The notes below the pieces were generated by a model. That model saw only the letters and a program-made list of their open reading frames with translations. It was not told the origin of the DNA and ran no database searches. This document shows positions 1 to 13,014 of a DNA stretch of 64,000 nucleotides, in pieces; the stretch's first letter is position 1, and the number at the start of each line of letters is the position of its first letter. The translations under genes were made by a program, and so were the position numbers. The stretch comes from Sesamum alatum (Eukaryota > Streptophyta > Magnoliopsida > Lamiales > Pedaliaceae), in assembly GCA_034509735.1 (NCBI GenBank), contig JACGWO010000005.1:9627692-9691691 (forward strand), read 5' to 3'.

Positions 1-104
1 AGTCGAACTCTTTGAGTTCGACTTCAATGATTAGACTTCACCATTTTATAAAAAATAAAAATAAAAAATTGGTAAAGTCGAACTCAAAGAGTTCGACTTT
101 TACC
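1..104. repeat. Pair of perfect short palindromes
   Basis: Two hairpin-forming palindromes share one core. Positions 1-23 read AGTCGAACTC-TTT-GAGTTCGACT; positions 71-104 have arms GGTAAAGTCGAACTC and GAGTTCGACTTTTACC around an AAA loop. The loops are complementary (TTT and AAA), so the palindromes can also pair with each other. An AT-rich stretch of about 48 bp separates them. The left one is cut by the window edge. They may be the remains of a foldback element; no coding is seen. Confidence 0.7.
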
Positions 105-238
105 ATTTACGTTATATAATATATATTATAATTATTTTTGTTATTTTTGAATTTCTTAATATTAATAAAATAAATAAGCCGTGGTTCCACGCACATAATT
201 TTATTGGATGCTAGGTGAGAATTATCTATATTTTTTAA

Positions 239-697
239 ATGATAAATTACAGTCACTCTCTTTAGATTTGACATAATTACAAATACCTTCATGTTATTTG
301 AAAAATTACAAATACCCCCCTAATTTTAACGTCCGTCTAACAATGAACCCATACTATTAGCCTTTGTTAGGTTTCTATACGATTTTTGGGATGAACTATT
401 CAAAATGTCCTTTTGAATTATAATTTATAATTTTATAAAAAAAATTAAATTTCAAATTTTACAAATTAATATTCTTTATGGATTATTTATTTTACCCACC
501 TTCAGATTTTTTATATTTTTCAAACGTGTTTTTTGCATAAATAAAAAAATCAGCAAGAGTAAAGTAGTACCTTTCATATCACCTCTGAGGACTACATAAT
601 TATTTTTTATTTTAGGGGGTATTTATATTTTTTCAAACAACGAAGACGTATTTTGCAATTATACCAAACCTCATAGGAGAGAGTTGTAATATACCAT
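239..697. mobile_element. Mutator-like MITE, old copy of the GGTAAATTACAG family
   Basis: The left end (gataaattacagtcact) and right end (gagttgtaatatacc) form a degenerate terminal inverted repeat. The inner parts continue the pairing around the family phrases 'ttgaaaaattacaaatac' and 'ggtatttatattttttcaaa'. The same family recurs at 6448, 12589 and 27742. No clear target duplication survives here, and the copy is diverged. No coding potential. Confidence 0.6.
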
Positions 698-846
698 TTT
701 TTCAATTAATCAGAAAAGTCAATACACATCAAGAACAACCGAAGACAAAATAATTTATATAAAATAACAATTTTTTTTTATTTTAATGTAAATTTCATTA
801 ATGTAAAACAAGAGTACAATTACAACAAAGACCAAACGATAACACA

Positions 847-886
847 ACCGTGCTCAAGGTGACACTACCGTGCTCAAGGTGACACT
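847..886 (+). repeat. Two tandem copies of a 20-bp unit
   Basis: accgtgctcaaggtgacact occurs twice in a row, followed by a partial third start (accgtgtacgg). It lies at the start of a small open frame and is locally richer in GC than its surroundings. Confidence 0.8.
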
Positions 887-1184
887 ACCGTGTACGGCAA
901 CACGGCCGTGTTGTTCACTATGTCCAGGCGATTTTCCAAACTTGATAAGTCGCTACAAGCTGCACGAAAAAAGGACGATGAATGCCAAGCAATCTATTTC
1001 TCGTATGTTCTATTACAAGACGTGCAAGCACAACAGGACTCCAAAAAAAGTTGCTGGAATCGCCTTTGATTTCGTTCAGCCTAGCGACACAAAAAGGGAA
1101 CGGTACGTGGCGTTAGAAGATGCTTTCCCCACCACCGTCGAGCTGCCCAAACCACCCCACGTTGCCAATCATAGTGAAAAATAA
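870..1184 (+). CDS. Small open frame of unknown nature, 104 aa, doubtful
   Basis: The frame begins inside the 20-bp tandem repeat. A second in-frame Met near residue 37 (MNAKQSISRMFYYKTCKHNR) could be the real start. The C-terminal half is basic, then proline-rich, and base composition is clearly less AT-rich than the flanks. I recognise no domain, and there is no convincing promoter. It could be a gene fragment captured by a transposon or a chance frame in a GC-richer insertion. The repeat at its 5' end and the lack of any family likeness make a functional gene unlikely. Confidence 0.2.
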   Translation: MLKVTLPCTATRPCCSLCPGDFPNLISRYKLHEKRTMNAKQSISRMFYYKTCKHNRTPKKVAGIAFDFVQPSDTKRERYVALEDAFPTTVELPKPPHVANHSEK

Positions 1185-2415
1185 TTGTTCTTACAAATAA
1201 ATTCATAGGAGTAGAAAGACAGTAGTCTACTGAACTAATTTACTTATAAAAAGAAGACTCCTTTATTTTCAGATATTGACAGCTAAAAATAGAGTATTTC
1301 TCGGATGTTCTTGGTTGATGCGTATCTTAATTAATAAGTTTGGGTTTGATTTTTAAATTTTTTATAATTTAAAATTACTTTGATATTTGGTTGTTTATTT
1401 TTCTAATACTAAAAGAAGAAAAGAGGGTTTAGTAGTAAAGTTACGAACATGAACCTTTCCTTATTTATTTTCTAGGGAGCTCTGCCGTTTTATTCTAAAA
1501 ATACGTCTTGCTTGCACAAATTCATTATCTGCTATCAATGTGAGATGGGAATCAACAATATCTAGCATCATCAACCACCTAATCGAAGGGTTTCATAAGG
1601 ACATATATCATTAGTTATTTTTTTCTAAAAACAAATTAAAATTGGGTTGATTGGTTTTAGTCGATTTTGACTGGGTTTAACCGATTGCACCAAGTTTGGT
1701 CGAGGGAATTTTTATCCTATGAATTGGACTAAGACCTTGGCTAATTCTCGATCGGACCGATCGAACAGGTTGATTCGATCCGAGTTTGAAATCATTGTTG
1801 AGATGAGAATCAACAATATCTAGCATCGTCAATCACCTAATTGAAGGGTTTCAGAAAGATAAATCACCTTATTCTCAGTAATTGTTACTGATGCAGGATG
1901 GTTGCCTATACTATCAATATCAATATATTAATTGTCATGGTGTCTTAGGGTTGGTACAATGGGGATGTGACGCATTGTAGCTAAAATCTTCAAGTAATTA
2001 TTAGATCATGACGAGCAAGAAATTGGACTAGACTTACCAAAATGTCAGCTTTGACTCTTTATTAACAAATTATTTAAATTTATTTGCATAATTCTAAATT
2101 CAAACTATTTCAAATCCTTACTCTTATTTTTCTGAATTATATTTTACTGAACATCGATTAGATTTTAAATTTTTCTAATATAAAATTATTTAAAGTCCTT
2201 TTCTTTTAAAAATATTTTATCAAATTTAAATCCATTAATCCAGATATACCCACCAACACTGTTTTCTCAAGTTATCTATACTAATTATACAAAAATAAAA
2301 TTCCATTTTTACTCACAAAAAATAATTATTTGCACCGTAACATCAAATTTTTGTTATGCCACTAAGTTGGTTTCTTTTCTTTCTTTTTTAGAAATGTGAA
2401 GTGTTGATTTATACA
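1185..2415. other. Non-coding AT-rich stretch with a 65-bp direct duplication
   Basis: No open frame of note. A segment around 1532-1603 (caacaatatctagcatcatc, then cacctaatcgaagggtttca) recurs with a few changes at 1793-1861, about 260 bp downstream in the same orientation. Nothing else is recognised. Confidence 0.6.
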
Positions 2416-2443
2416 TATATATATATATATATATATTACTTAT
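2416..2443. repeat. (TA)n microsatellite
   Basis: Uninterrupted alternating TA run of about 25 bp. Confidence 0.95.
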
Positions 2444-5400
2444 CATATATTTTAAAATTTAAAATATTATTTATTATATACATGCAGAAATATCATACCA
2501 CGCCAGCTAGTGTAGAAAAAAAATAAAAATTTAAGGATGGTGGTTGGGAGAACTAGCTTTCAGAGTAGTCTAGATTACTGGTTTGGCTTTGACTACATTA
2601 TGCAACGCCAACTTGCAATACATTATGGATAATGATATTTCTAAATTCTATACAATGATCACTATTATATTATATACTACGTGTAGACTTTAATTAGTGT
2701 GTCACATCAATTAAGATGGATTATTTGTGTGAAGAGGGCTAGCTATAATCTTTGAATGAAAAGGATTTTGATATAAGTTAATTATATATAAAATGCTTTT
2801 AAATTTATAAGATATATAGCTTTATTTTAGTAATAAACAATTATTTTTGTTTTTGGTATCTTTACATGAATTTAATCTGTAAATTAACCATTATTGTCAT
2901 ATCACTGAAAAATTATAACTTTTTACCATGGTTAAAAGTAAAAGATTATGACGAATACTAATTAACCATGCCACACAATTTCTGTAGGGGAGGCTAGAAC
3001 ATTCGTGATAGCTAAAAAACAGGGGAAATGACTTACTATATATAGCTAAAATCATGATAAATATTGATCAGTCGTGGTCAAAATTTAAGTTTTTATATTA
3101 ACTTCATTTGACCATGCATGACAGATAATATTAATTTATTATGGTTTTTTAAACTACAACAATTTATATAATTATAGGGATTTTTTTTGATTTTGTATTG
3201 CATATAAATTCATATTTGTCCTACGTCTCCATTATCATCATTTCCCCCTCATTTGTCCCTTTATTCTACTCCCTTTTTTTTGGATAATATTTTCCTATTA
3301 ACTAATCATGTTATCACGTATTAAAATGAACCTAAGAATTATACTACAACAATAACAAACGTTATTCCTATAAAAAATAATTAATCAAATACTATTTATA
3401 GATATAAATAACTTTTTCGGGTACAAAGTGCACGACAGCCAATCATATAAAGATAATTTGATAATATCAATTAAACAAGTAATCATAAAGGAGTTTTTTT
3501 TATTCAATATTTTAAGACTTTTACATTAAGTATTCTAAAATAACATCAAAGATAGTCTTAATAATTTTTAAAAATCTCTAAATTTATCTTTTAAAACTCT
3601 TACAAAATATTTTGGAATTTCTTGCAAACTCTTAAATATTTTATAACATATTCAAATGACCATAATTTCAACGCCAAATGTACGTTAATTTAGGATTATA
3701 GTACAATTAATATCTTGACTTAAAGAGTGTAATAAAGTATAAATAATTGGAATTATTTTCTTCCAAGAGACTAATGGTCGAGACACTTCCAAGTGATGGG
3801 CACACTAAAACCACATTCTTAAGCCAACTCGTACGTCAAGAAACCTAATTTACCGCAATTTATTATAGTTTCTTGCAAAATGAGAAATGATGACACGTAC
3901 TTAAATAATCTCTTAATTATAAATTCAAAAGATTTGAAAAAGTGGGTACGTAGTTTATGTTTGATTACACGATTTTTAAATTTTGATTTGTGGCCTACAA
4001 TATTACAAATTTGTGGCCATTAAAATGGTTCTAAAATTAAAAAAATTAGATACATTTAGTCTTATATTTTTTAAGATTTTCAAAATGATCCCAACTTAGA
4101 AAATTTTAACATATTTAGTCCTATAAATCCCGTAAACAGAGGGTTAAATGTGCAAAATTTCTCTAGTATTTGGGCCTATTTTGAAAATTCCGTAAAGTAG
4201 AAGACTAAATGTGTCGAATTTTCTCAATTTTAGGACCAGTTTAAATATCACGTAAAGCAGATAACAAAATGTGTTGAACCCCCTATCCTATAGGACTAAA
4301 AGTATAATTTTGCTCACATGGTTGTTTCCCTTCATTTTGAAAATATAGCAGGGTACGTGACTTAGATGAAGTTTTTCCGTCAATTTTCTTACAGAAGTGG
4401 TAGGAAGACTAAAAATGAGACTTTTTGCAAGTTATAAAACTATTTTCGAGAATCCCGTAAGCAATGAGATTAATAATGTATTGGATCTAAGTTATGAAAC
4501 GCAAAATTATAATTTTATTGAATTTTATATCTCGTGGAGTCAATTTGTCACTAATTTTAGATTTAATAATACTAAAGTTAGAAAAATATAATTGATTACA
4601 TAACTATGATAATTATAGATTGTATTCCACGTATAATATACGTGTGTTTATCTTCCTCCATTTCGGTAATTTAAAGTACTATGCATGGCCAGAAAACCTC
4701 AAGTTTTTAACCTCTATTTATAGGAATAAAGCCCCAAGTGAAAGAGCGAAAGATACTCATGCATGCAAATACAATAACATTTTTATTAAATTAATAATTC
4801 ATAATCAACATAGAATTGACTAAAATAAAATAAAGAGAATAAATGAATAAAAAAATTCATATACAAAGAAAAATATAGATGAACGGGATAATAAGTGGGG
4901 AGAAGTATTACTTCAACATGGAAAGTGGAAAAAAAATAAATCAATTTAAAAATAAAAATAAAATTAACAAACTAAAATTTGGAGACACCAAATTGGTACT
5001 CTCCCTTAATAATAAAGTTTAGATAATTGAAGAGCATTTCTTTGATGTTTTCAATTTTTTATTTACCATTTGTTCTGAAATTACTTTACTAATTTCATTG
5101 TTTCTTTCTTCTCAACTTCCACGTCTCCTTTCTTTTCATACTCTTATTCCAATATATTTCTCATAAATTTCTTTTAATTTTAAATTATTTTTTAATTATC
5201 TAATTAACATATATATATATTATATATTTTTTTTGCATATATATTTGAGTGTGCCACGTATAGTAATATTATTAAATGTGATACCCCTAAAATAACTTAT
5301 CCTAATAATCAGAATATTGACCGGCTAAAATATTCTCTATCGAACTTATTTTATCTACAAAAAACCATCCTTTAATAAATTGGCTTCCCAATAATTATTC

Positions 5401-5926
5401 TTCGCACACAATATTTAAAGTTAATTCATTTTATCAATTTTAATTAATCATTCACTTTCTTCCATTCCCCTTAATCTAATTAAAAAAGAGGGTATTTAGT
5501 AATAACTTCTTTTTTATGGTGGAAATAACATATATATAGAAGAAATTATAAATTTAATTATAGTAAAAGTTGGGAGTATTTGCGAATAAATATGAAAAAC
5601 TAAAGTTGGAGTATTGTTTGAGAAGAAAAAAAAAACTTAATATCGATCATCCTTTAAAGTATTAAAATCTTATGATTATATTCCAACTGTTAAAGTGTGT
5701 TTTGACTGTTAATTAGCATATTAAACTTTGTATTACTAAAGACACAAAAGTCTAGCTAGTACCAAAAAGTACTAGGATTAATGTCACCATTTAAGACATT
5801 AAAGTTGTTTAAGTGGGATTGACCAAGAATAATTAGTGTCAACAATAAATTCAACTGCCAAATCAGCTACTTGGCCTAACCTAATTAAGCACTTGTAATT
5901 TTCTGCATATTAATTAGTTAATTTAA
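2444..5926. other. Non-coding stretch with old repeat fragments
   Basis: No convincing gene; frames at 4397-4591 and 4620-4823 are short and look random. Recognisable remnants are a Helitron-like 3' end near 2475-2513 (ends ccacgccagctagt), and a dispersed repeat at about 3030-3180 (tggtcaaaatttaa, then gacagataatat) that has a relative at about 25,205-25,345. Around 4020-4310 there is a string of 'ttagtcctata / taaatgtg' phrases typical of old TIR elements. At 4965-5260 two head-to-head fragments resemble the Helitron family seen at 7152 and 11593. Confidence 0.5.
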
Positions 5927-6183
5927 GGATAAACTACATCGATATCCTCATATTATGTCTAATTACACGTACATTTTATATTTTTAGTCAAATTAAATGT
6001 ACGCTCCTTGAATTTGTAAATATTATATATTTACATTAACAAACTCTCAGGAGCAAAGACCTTCGTCATCTCCCCTGAAATAAATTATATTGAGAGGTGT
6101 TCTTGTAATTTTATAAAACTTAAGTATTGGTGAATAATAATTAGATCTAAGTTCAAGGAGTCATTGATGTAATTAATTTACCC
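5927..6183. mobile_element. Mutator-like MITE, 257 bp, 9-bp target duplication
   Basis: Starts ggataaactacatcgatatcc and ends gatgtaattaatttaccc, giving a terminal inverted repeat. The flanks are ttaatttaa (5918-5926) and tcaatttaa (6184-6192), a 9-bp target duplication with one mismatch. It belongs to the same subfamily as 28550-28793 and 31583-31841. Non-coding. Confidence 0.75.
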
Positions 6184-6447
6184 TCAATTTAATGGATTAA
6201 TATGTATCAACTTGTTTACATTGTAATTAGTGTTGGTTGGAATAGGGTTGCAATAAAGATTTGGGAGAATTTTCATGTTGTGTAGTACAATCTGAATATG
6301 GACCAAATATATGTATATGTTAGTGGTTGATACGCACTCCACGTATACATGTAATTTTGTTATAATAATGAAAGAGAAAAGACTTAGAAAAATGATGTCA
6401 CTTATTGGAGGATTTATAGTGCAATATTGACTATTAAATAAATAAAA

Positions 6448-6871
6448 GGGTAAATTATAGCTACATCCCTTGAGGTTTGGCATAATTACAAATATTTTCT
6501 TATTGTTTGAAAAATTACAAATATCTCATGAGGTTTGTAACTGTCTAACAAATAACCAATTTTCATCTATTTTTATGGGTGAACTGACCAAAATGCCCTT
6601 ATGTACTGAATTATTTTTTATTTAATTCTTACAAAAAATTGGACTTCAATGCGTAGGGAAAGATTTTTAAATTTTTTATACAGATGAGCAATAATGCAAT
6701 TTGTCTCGGCTGATTTTTCTATAATTTTAATAAAAAGTTCAAGGGCAAAATGGTCAATTTCAAGCCTTTGGTTAAAAGTTACAAACTCAAGAGGGTATTT
6801 ATAATTTTTCAAACAACGAGGGGGCATTTGTAATTATGTCAAACCTTAGGGGAGGTGACTGTAATTTACCC
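6448..6871. mobile_element. Mutator-like MITE, 424 bp, perfect 9-bp target duplication
   Basis: The ends are gggtaaattatagctacatc and gaggtgactgtaatttaccc; the inverted repeat continues for roughly 110 bp per side. The flanks are an identical 9-bp duplication, taaataaaa (6439-6447 and 6872-6880). Nine-base duplications are the hallmark of the Mutator superfamily. The open frames inside it are chance. Confidence 0.85.
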
Positions 6872-7151
6872 TAAATAAAATTTAAAATTACACATAGGTA
6901 ATGATAATTTTATAAAGAAGAAGAAAAAAGTAAATATGATTTTTTACAATATAATGTCGAAAAATGTACATGGCAGGTGTTTGCAAATATGGATTTTAGT
7001 TTGGGGGCAAATTTTATACCTAAACCTTCTAACTTTTATTTAATTTTTTGAGAAAAAAATATTTATGTCAACATATATTTAGTCAGTCAAAGTTGGTCAT
7101 TAGAGCCATAGGTCTCTTTCACTTAATTAATAGCATATATATGTATGTATA

Positions 7152-7617
7152 TCTATACCTTTTCATTAAGGGAGAGCACTCATTTGGTGTCTCTCATTTT
7201 ATTGGTCTGTCAATTTAATTTTAATTTAATTTATTACTTTTTTTATTTTAACTTCCCACTCTTTTAAACCCCCCACCCACCCTTCTAAAACTCCCAAAAT
7301 ATAGGAAAATAGCTACTATTAAATTATAATATTATAATAATGCTTAACATATTCTTTCTTTCAATGCAGGCAAAAGAAAAAAGTTGTGTAATTTTAATAA
7401 TGACGTTTGCATTTTTATATCTGTAAATATTTAGAATTACGTATCTTGAATTACATTTTCTTTAGGATGATATATGTACATATATTTTATCTTTTTTTAT
7501 TTATTTTATTTCACTTGATAATGATATTATGTATTAAAAATATTATTAATTTTATAAATTATTTTATTAAAGATAAAACGCGTTTCACACATGCATTGCA
7601 TGTGCCTTAGCCGTTAG
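7152..7617 (+). mobile_element. Helitron-like non-autonomous element
   Basis: Begins TCTATACCTTTTC after an A and ends with a short palindrome (acatgcattgcatgt) followed by gccttagccgTTAG before a T. This matches the Helitron layout of 5' TC, 3' hairpin, CTRR-like end and insertion between A and T, with TTAG in place of CTAG. The inner phrase gagcactcatttggtgtctc recurs in the element at 11593. Open frame 7407-7610 is not a gene. Confidence 0.55.
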
Positions 7618-8156
7618 TATATATTAATATCAATGCATGTTAGCTCAATCGACAAGAATTTATCGTTTTTTATTAGAAAGTGGTGTGTATAAATTCCTTT
7701 TGCGAGGTAAAATCTATAAGTCTGCATTAGTGGACACTACATAAATACCTAGCGATTTTTGATCCTTGACGTTTGGCTTGATCTATTGTGCACCAAGAAT
7801 GTTTTATACCAATTGATATGGTAATATTCAATATGACATAAATTACGTCATCAACATTAACTGGAGAGTCAAAATCACGTCGTCAGCAATAATCACGAAG
7901 CGTGATTCCCAGCATTAAAACTAAAAAAAACAAAAAAGAGGCGTCCATCAAGAGTGATATTGATAGGATGCTTTGAGGTACAATTAATCAAACGTTCTTT
8001 GAAAAACTATTGGATTTAACCGTGAAAAAATAAAAAATCAGACAGGACAAACAATGACGACTACTTTCCTTATCGATAGAACACTCTAATATATCATACC
8101 TTGCTCATAGGGGAGGAGATTGGAATTCGAGCAAAAAAGTGACTTTTATAGTTCTA
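7618..8156. other. Non-coding; possible SINE remnant
   Basis: No gene. The stretch 7638-7730 (ttagctcaatcgacaagaa, then tttgcgaggtaaaatctat) resembles a decayed tRNA-derived SINE head, but the A and B boxes are too poor to be sure. The rest is AT-rich with no recognised structure. Confidence 0.35.
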
Positions 8157-9111
8157 GGAGTAAAATTTATTTTGGTACTAAATTTTGTCATTAATATTAT
8201 TTTGATATATTAGTAATTAAAAATGACTCAATTAACATTCAAATTTCGTCACTAATATCACTTTGTTACACGAGTAATTATAAATGACTTAATTAGTACC
8301 CGAGTTTCGTCATTAATATCACTTTGGTACCTAATTTATATTTTTATTTATTTTTCTATTATCTTTTTCTATAATGATCATTTTATCCTTAGATATTAAA
8401 ATAATAAATATAACAAAGAAAAAGTTTCATGAGTTTCTATTGATTTATCCATATTTGGTTATCAAAATTATTATATTTTAATTTTAATTTATACTTTCTA
8501 CTACCAATTTCTCTCGATATATGTAAAAAAACTCATTATCAAATAACTTATGTTAATAGTCAAGTTCTGGGGAATTAAAATTTTCATTGTCAAAAGAAGT
8601 TTTTTCATTTAATTGAGATATTAGATTTTGATTACAAAATATAGGTATAGATTCAAAAGTTTCAATCTGAGATTATAATTTTTTAAGATTTAGATGTAAA
8701 TTCAAATTCTCTATGTTGCAATGCATTTAGACTTATTCTTATGAATATTGATAAATAAAGTGAGTAAAAAAATTAATGAAATATTATTATTAAGTATAAC
8801 ACTCAAATGTAAAAAATAAAAATCAGAAAATATATTGATTAAATTTTATTCAATTTTTTAAATATATTTTTATTTCTTGTTTAAGGGTAAAATGATCATT
8901 ATATAAAGATAATAGAAAAAATAAATTAAAAAAATCAATTGGGTACCAAAAGAATATTAATGGTTAAATTCGGCTATTCTAAGTCATTTTAATTATTTAT
9001 GTACCAAAGTGATTAATATCAAAATTCTAGTACTAATTGAGTCATTTATAATTACTCAAGTAGCAAAATAAAATTAATGATAAAACTGGAGTGTCAATAT
9101 GAATTTTACTC
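8157..9111. mobile_element. TIR element, 955 bp, with about 180-bp inverted repeats
   Basis: The left end ggagtaaaatttattttgg and the right end tcaatatgaattttactc pair, and the pairing continues inwards through phrases such as 'aattataaatgactcaatta'. The flanks are atagttcta (8148-8156) and atagttctg (9112-9120), a 9-bp duplication with one change, which points to a non-autonomous Mutator-like element. The interior is AT-rich and non-coding. Confidence 0.7.
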
Positions 9112-11257
9112 ATAGTTCTGGACCGTTTGCCCATGTTGAGAGCTGAAATTTCACCGATATCATCAAATAAATAAAATTATTTTTTTATTCTGCAATATCA
9201 CCCACTGAAAAAAGTTTTATATAAAGATTAATTACACTTTGACTCCTTCTGAAAATGTGAAATACACCCCCCTTCCAAAAAAAAAAAAAAAAAACCAAAG
9301 AAAATTGAAACAATAATTGCACCCCCTTCGAGTATTTTTTATTTACAATTATACCATTTCTGTTATGATTTGAAAGAAAAATATTGACATCAATGGTAAA
9401 ATACATAAACTTCTAATTTTACACCCCATTCAGCATCCATATAAGTATTGACAATATGGCTAGTTTTCATTCATCAACGACTACTTTTTATCCAATATAA
9501 TTGTTCGGGACCAATATTTTATTATAGTTACACTCTTTTAACTTTATTTACATTGCATTTACCCCCTTACAAGTATAAAAATATTACTTAGGATTTTCTT
9601 ATCAATAAATTATACGAAATGCTGAATGAAGAGTAAATTTGCAAGTATATGTTTTTTTTTTTTTTTTATGCCAGTATTTTTTATCCAAATTCTAATGGAA
9701 CGAGTACAGTTGTACATGTCGAATTCTTGAAGGAGGTACAAGTACAAATTCAAAAGGATTTTTTTTAGAAAAATATAGTTTTACTTTTTTACAAGGGCCT
9801 AAGTGTAATTGTTGGAAGCAATGAACAATGAAAACAATGGAAAAAGGAGAGAAGATTGGGTTAGGAAATTAATTAAGTGTGGTTCTCATTTATGGGTTTT
9901 AGTTGGGAATTCCTAACCAATAATAGGTTTCAACTTCTAACAAAAGGAGTTATGAGTTAGGAGCCATTTTTGCTTTCTTGTGCACACTGACAAACGTGGG
10001 CCCCGCTTGCGGTCTCACAACTTCAATTTATTAAAATTTCCATATTTGAATTGTTTTAACCAGTTAATTTAATGATCGGATCGAAATTAAATCGATCAAG
10101 TAATTAAATTATTGATCCGATTGATTAGATTGAATTAAAAAAACCCACTTATCCCGAACCCTAATATATATGTATATGTACAATAATATATCAATTATTA
10201 TATATCAATTTAATTAAGTAAAAATATGAGAAAAATAAACAAACTTAAAATAAATATATGTAAAAAAATCAACAACATCAACACATGTAAAACAAAAATA
10301 AAAGTTGGATACATAATATTAAAGACGAGAAAAGAAAAAAAAATATTTGCATACATAATAGCTTAATCCAAACTTATTGTCCCATATTGGAAAACCATGA
10401 ATCAAGTTTAAGTACTTGATGCTATAAATATGGAAAATTTTAAGCCCAAAAAAAATTATATTTCACTGCATGTTTCAAACTTTTTTTTAAAAGTAAAGTC
10501 AAAACCAATTTTGATCGGATCATCTCGATTTTGACCTTACCAATTTTGGGCTTATGAACTAGCCCGAACACATGATCGGTTCCCTTTTGAACCTGTCGGT
10601 CCGGTCTAGTTTTCAAAACATGGGTTTTAACTCAACTGGTGATATTATAGTTTTATTACCGAAAATTGAAAGGTTGTCAATATAACATTTACACTTTCTT
10701 TTTCAAGTTTTCCGCAGTATGTATCCTAATTCAATATTGAAAATGAAATTAATTTTGTTTGAGACATTAAACCTTTCTCAACAAGTGTGATTCTGAAAAT
10801 TTTGAACCATTGCTCATTGACAATTATCTATCTTAATAACCAGATCGCTTGCCACTAAACTAACAGCTTGTTGGTGATATACCATGGGAGTTTAATCCTC
10901 GTTTGACCTTGCGATTGAGATGTTGAAAAATAGTGTTTCGAGTGCAAATGCAATTTTTGAGTCGTTTGGCATTTTTATAATAATTACTATTAAATTCCAT
11001 GGAGCCTTATTTTTTATAACAGTTATAATCTGCACTTGCATAATTAAATATGAAATTGTAAACCCAAATGTTATAATCACTTTTTTTCTATAATCAATTG
11101 CATACCTACAATCATATGTATGTATTTACATAAATATGAACGTATTGATTTTTCTTTTAAACAAAGAAAGAGGTTTATATAAATACGTCATGATCTCTTT
11201 AACTATAAAATAAAAAAAATCCATTTGTAATGCAAACTAACGGTTAGTAATTTAGCA

Positions 11258-11258
<1 letters not shown>
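9112..11258. other. Non-coding AT-rich stretch
   Basis: No supportable gene. The region 9228-9815 starts 'gattaattacactttgactcc' and ends 'gggcctaagtgtaatt', a weak inverted pair suggesting another eroded TIR element. There are A/T homopolymers at 9279-9295 and 9652-9668. The frame at 10892-11080 (- strand) shows no domain. Confidence 0.5.
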
Positions 11259-11309
<51 letters not shown>

Positions 11310-11322
11310 TAATAATAATAAT
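11259..11322. repeat. (AAT)n microsatellite
   Basis: About 20 repeats of AAT with one break near the right end. Confidence 0.95.
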
Positions 11323-11592
11323 TAAGTGTTTTTTTTAAATGTATTTATAGCCTGCTATCTTTAAATATTTGTGGACTCCAATTTTATCGGGGAAAAAAAT
11401 TATATAATATTGTGAGTAAATCTCTAATTTGTTGGCACACAATAACTGTACTATTTAATGTATACAATCCCAAGAAATATTTGTTGTAAAAAATACCTCA
11501 TCAGCACATCCAGAAGATTCCAGATCAATCGATTTTATTTTATTTTTCGATAGACAGAACAATCGATTTATATTTATAAATATATATATATA

Positions 11593-11863
11593 TCTATATT
11601 TTATTATTATTGAAGAGCACCTCTTTGGTGTCTCAAATTTTTGGTCTGTAATTTTTTTATTTTTTAAATTATTTACAATTTTTTTCCTTTTCTCAACTTC
11701 CAAATCTCTCTCTTTCTCTCTCTCTCCCACTCTTCTCTTAATAACTTTCCATAACTTTTATCTTTTTACTATTTTTTATTTATTTAAATAATATAAATAT
11801 TTAAAAAAAATAATAATTATATTATTTATACTTTAAATTAATTACACACACATTGCACACTAG
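11593..11863 (+). mobile_element. Helitron-like non-autonomous element, 271 bp
   Basis: Begins TCTATATTTTATTATTATTG directly after an A and ends cattgcacaCTAG directly before a T, the Helitron insertion pattern. It shares gagcacctctttggtgtctc with the copy at 7152. An overlapping antisense frame (11455-11730) is a shadow. Confidence 0.6.
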
Positions 11864-11969
11864 TATATATATATATGTGTGTGTGGTCGAATAGGAGCAC
11901 ATATACAAAAAAATAAATAAATATATTCATACTATATCATTATTGTACTATATAAAAGAGGTCTTACGG

Positions 11970-12388
11970 CATTACAAGAAAATAGAAGATTAGCGACAAA
12001 AAATCAAGTGACGATTTTAATATTATCACTAATTATATATACTTAGTGACAAGAATGTTTATTTTGTCACAATAATGAATTTTATGATTTTAATAATTAT
12101 TATTATTTTGTAAAAATTATTATTAACAAGAATTAGTGAAAAAATGTATAATTAGTGACTCATGTATCGTGATAATCTAGTGACAACAAATAATTATTGT
12201 TATTATATTGTGTTGTCATTATAGATGTGTCACTAATTATATTTAGTGACAATTTTATACATAATTTTTGTCACTAATAATTATATAATGACAAGATAAA
12301 AAATATTGTCACTTAATATATATTTTTAATGACAATTTTAAAATTATCATTTGCTATTTTATCACTAATATTATATTTTCTTGTAGTG
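11970..12388. mobile_element. CACTA-type MITE, 419 bp
   Basis: The ends are cattacaagaaaatagaaga and the complement of CACTACAAGAAAATATAATA, the classical CACTA (En/Spm) terminus. The interior repeats 'tagtgacaa' and 'tcactaat' on both strands. The 3-bp flanks are cgg and tgg, an imperfect duplication. Non-coding. Confidence 0.75.
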
Positions 12389-12588
12389 TGGTCTCCTGAA
12401 AAATATTCGTCTGCCATTCACTTTGTTTTATATATTATTTCGCCAATTTTTTTACTTTTCTATCTTTTCTCCACCTGCGCATATTTTTCTTTACTCTCTC
12501 AATAATATTTTTATTTAATATTTCTTATTTATTAATAAAAAAATATTCTAAAATAACAATTATTTTCTAAAATTCTTGATTAATTATA

Positions 12589-13014
12589 GGGTAAATTACA
12601 TCTACCTTCTCTGAAGTTTGGCATAATTACAAATACCCCCTCATTGTTTGAAAAATTATAAATACCCCCTGAGTTTGTAACCGTCTAACAAAAAATGTAT
12701 TTTCATCCATGTTTATGGGTGAATTGACCAAAATGCCCTTATGCATTTTATTTAATGTTTAAAATTCTTTGAATTTTTTTGGACTACAATGCGCATGGAG
12801 AGGTTCTTAAAGTCTTTTACACAAAAGAGTTAATAATGCAATTTTTCTCGACTGATTTTCTGCAATTTAACTAAAAAAAATTAAAGGTAAAATGGTCAAT
12901 TTCAGACCTTTGATTGAAAATTACAAACCTCAGGAGAGTATTTGTAATTTTTTAAATAATAAAAAAATATTTGTAATTATGTCAAACCTTATAAAAAATA
13001 GATATAATTTACTC
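12589..13014. mobile_element. Mutator-like MITE, 426 bp, 9-bp target duplication
   Basis: Starts gggtaaattacatctacctt and ends gatataatttactc. The flanks are ttaattata (12580-12588) and ttagttata (13015-13023), one mismatch in nine. It is the same family and nearly the same length as the copy at 6448-6871. Non-coding. Confidence 0.8.
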
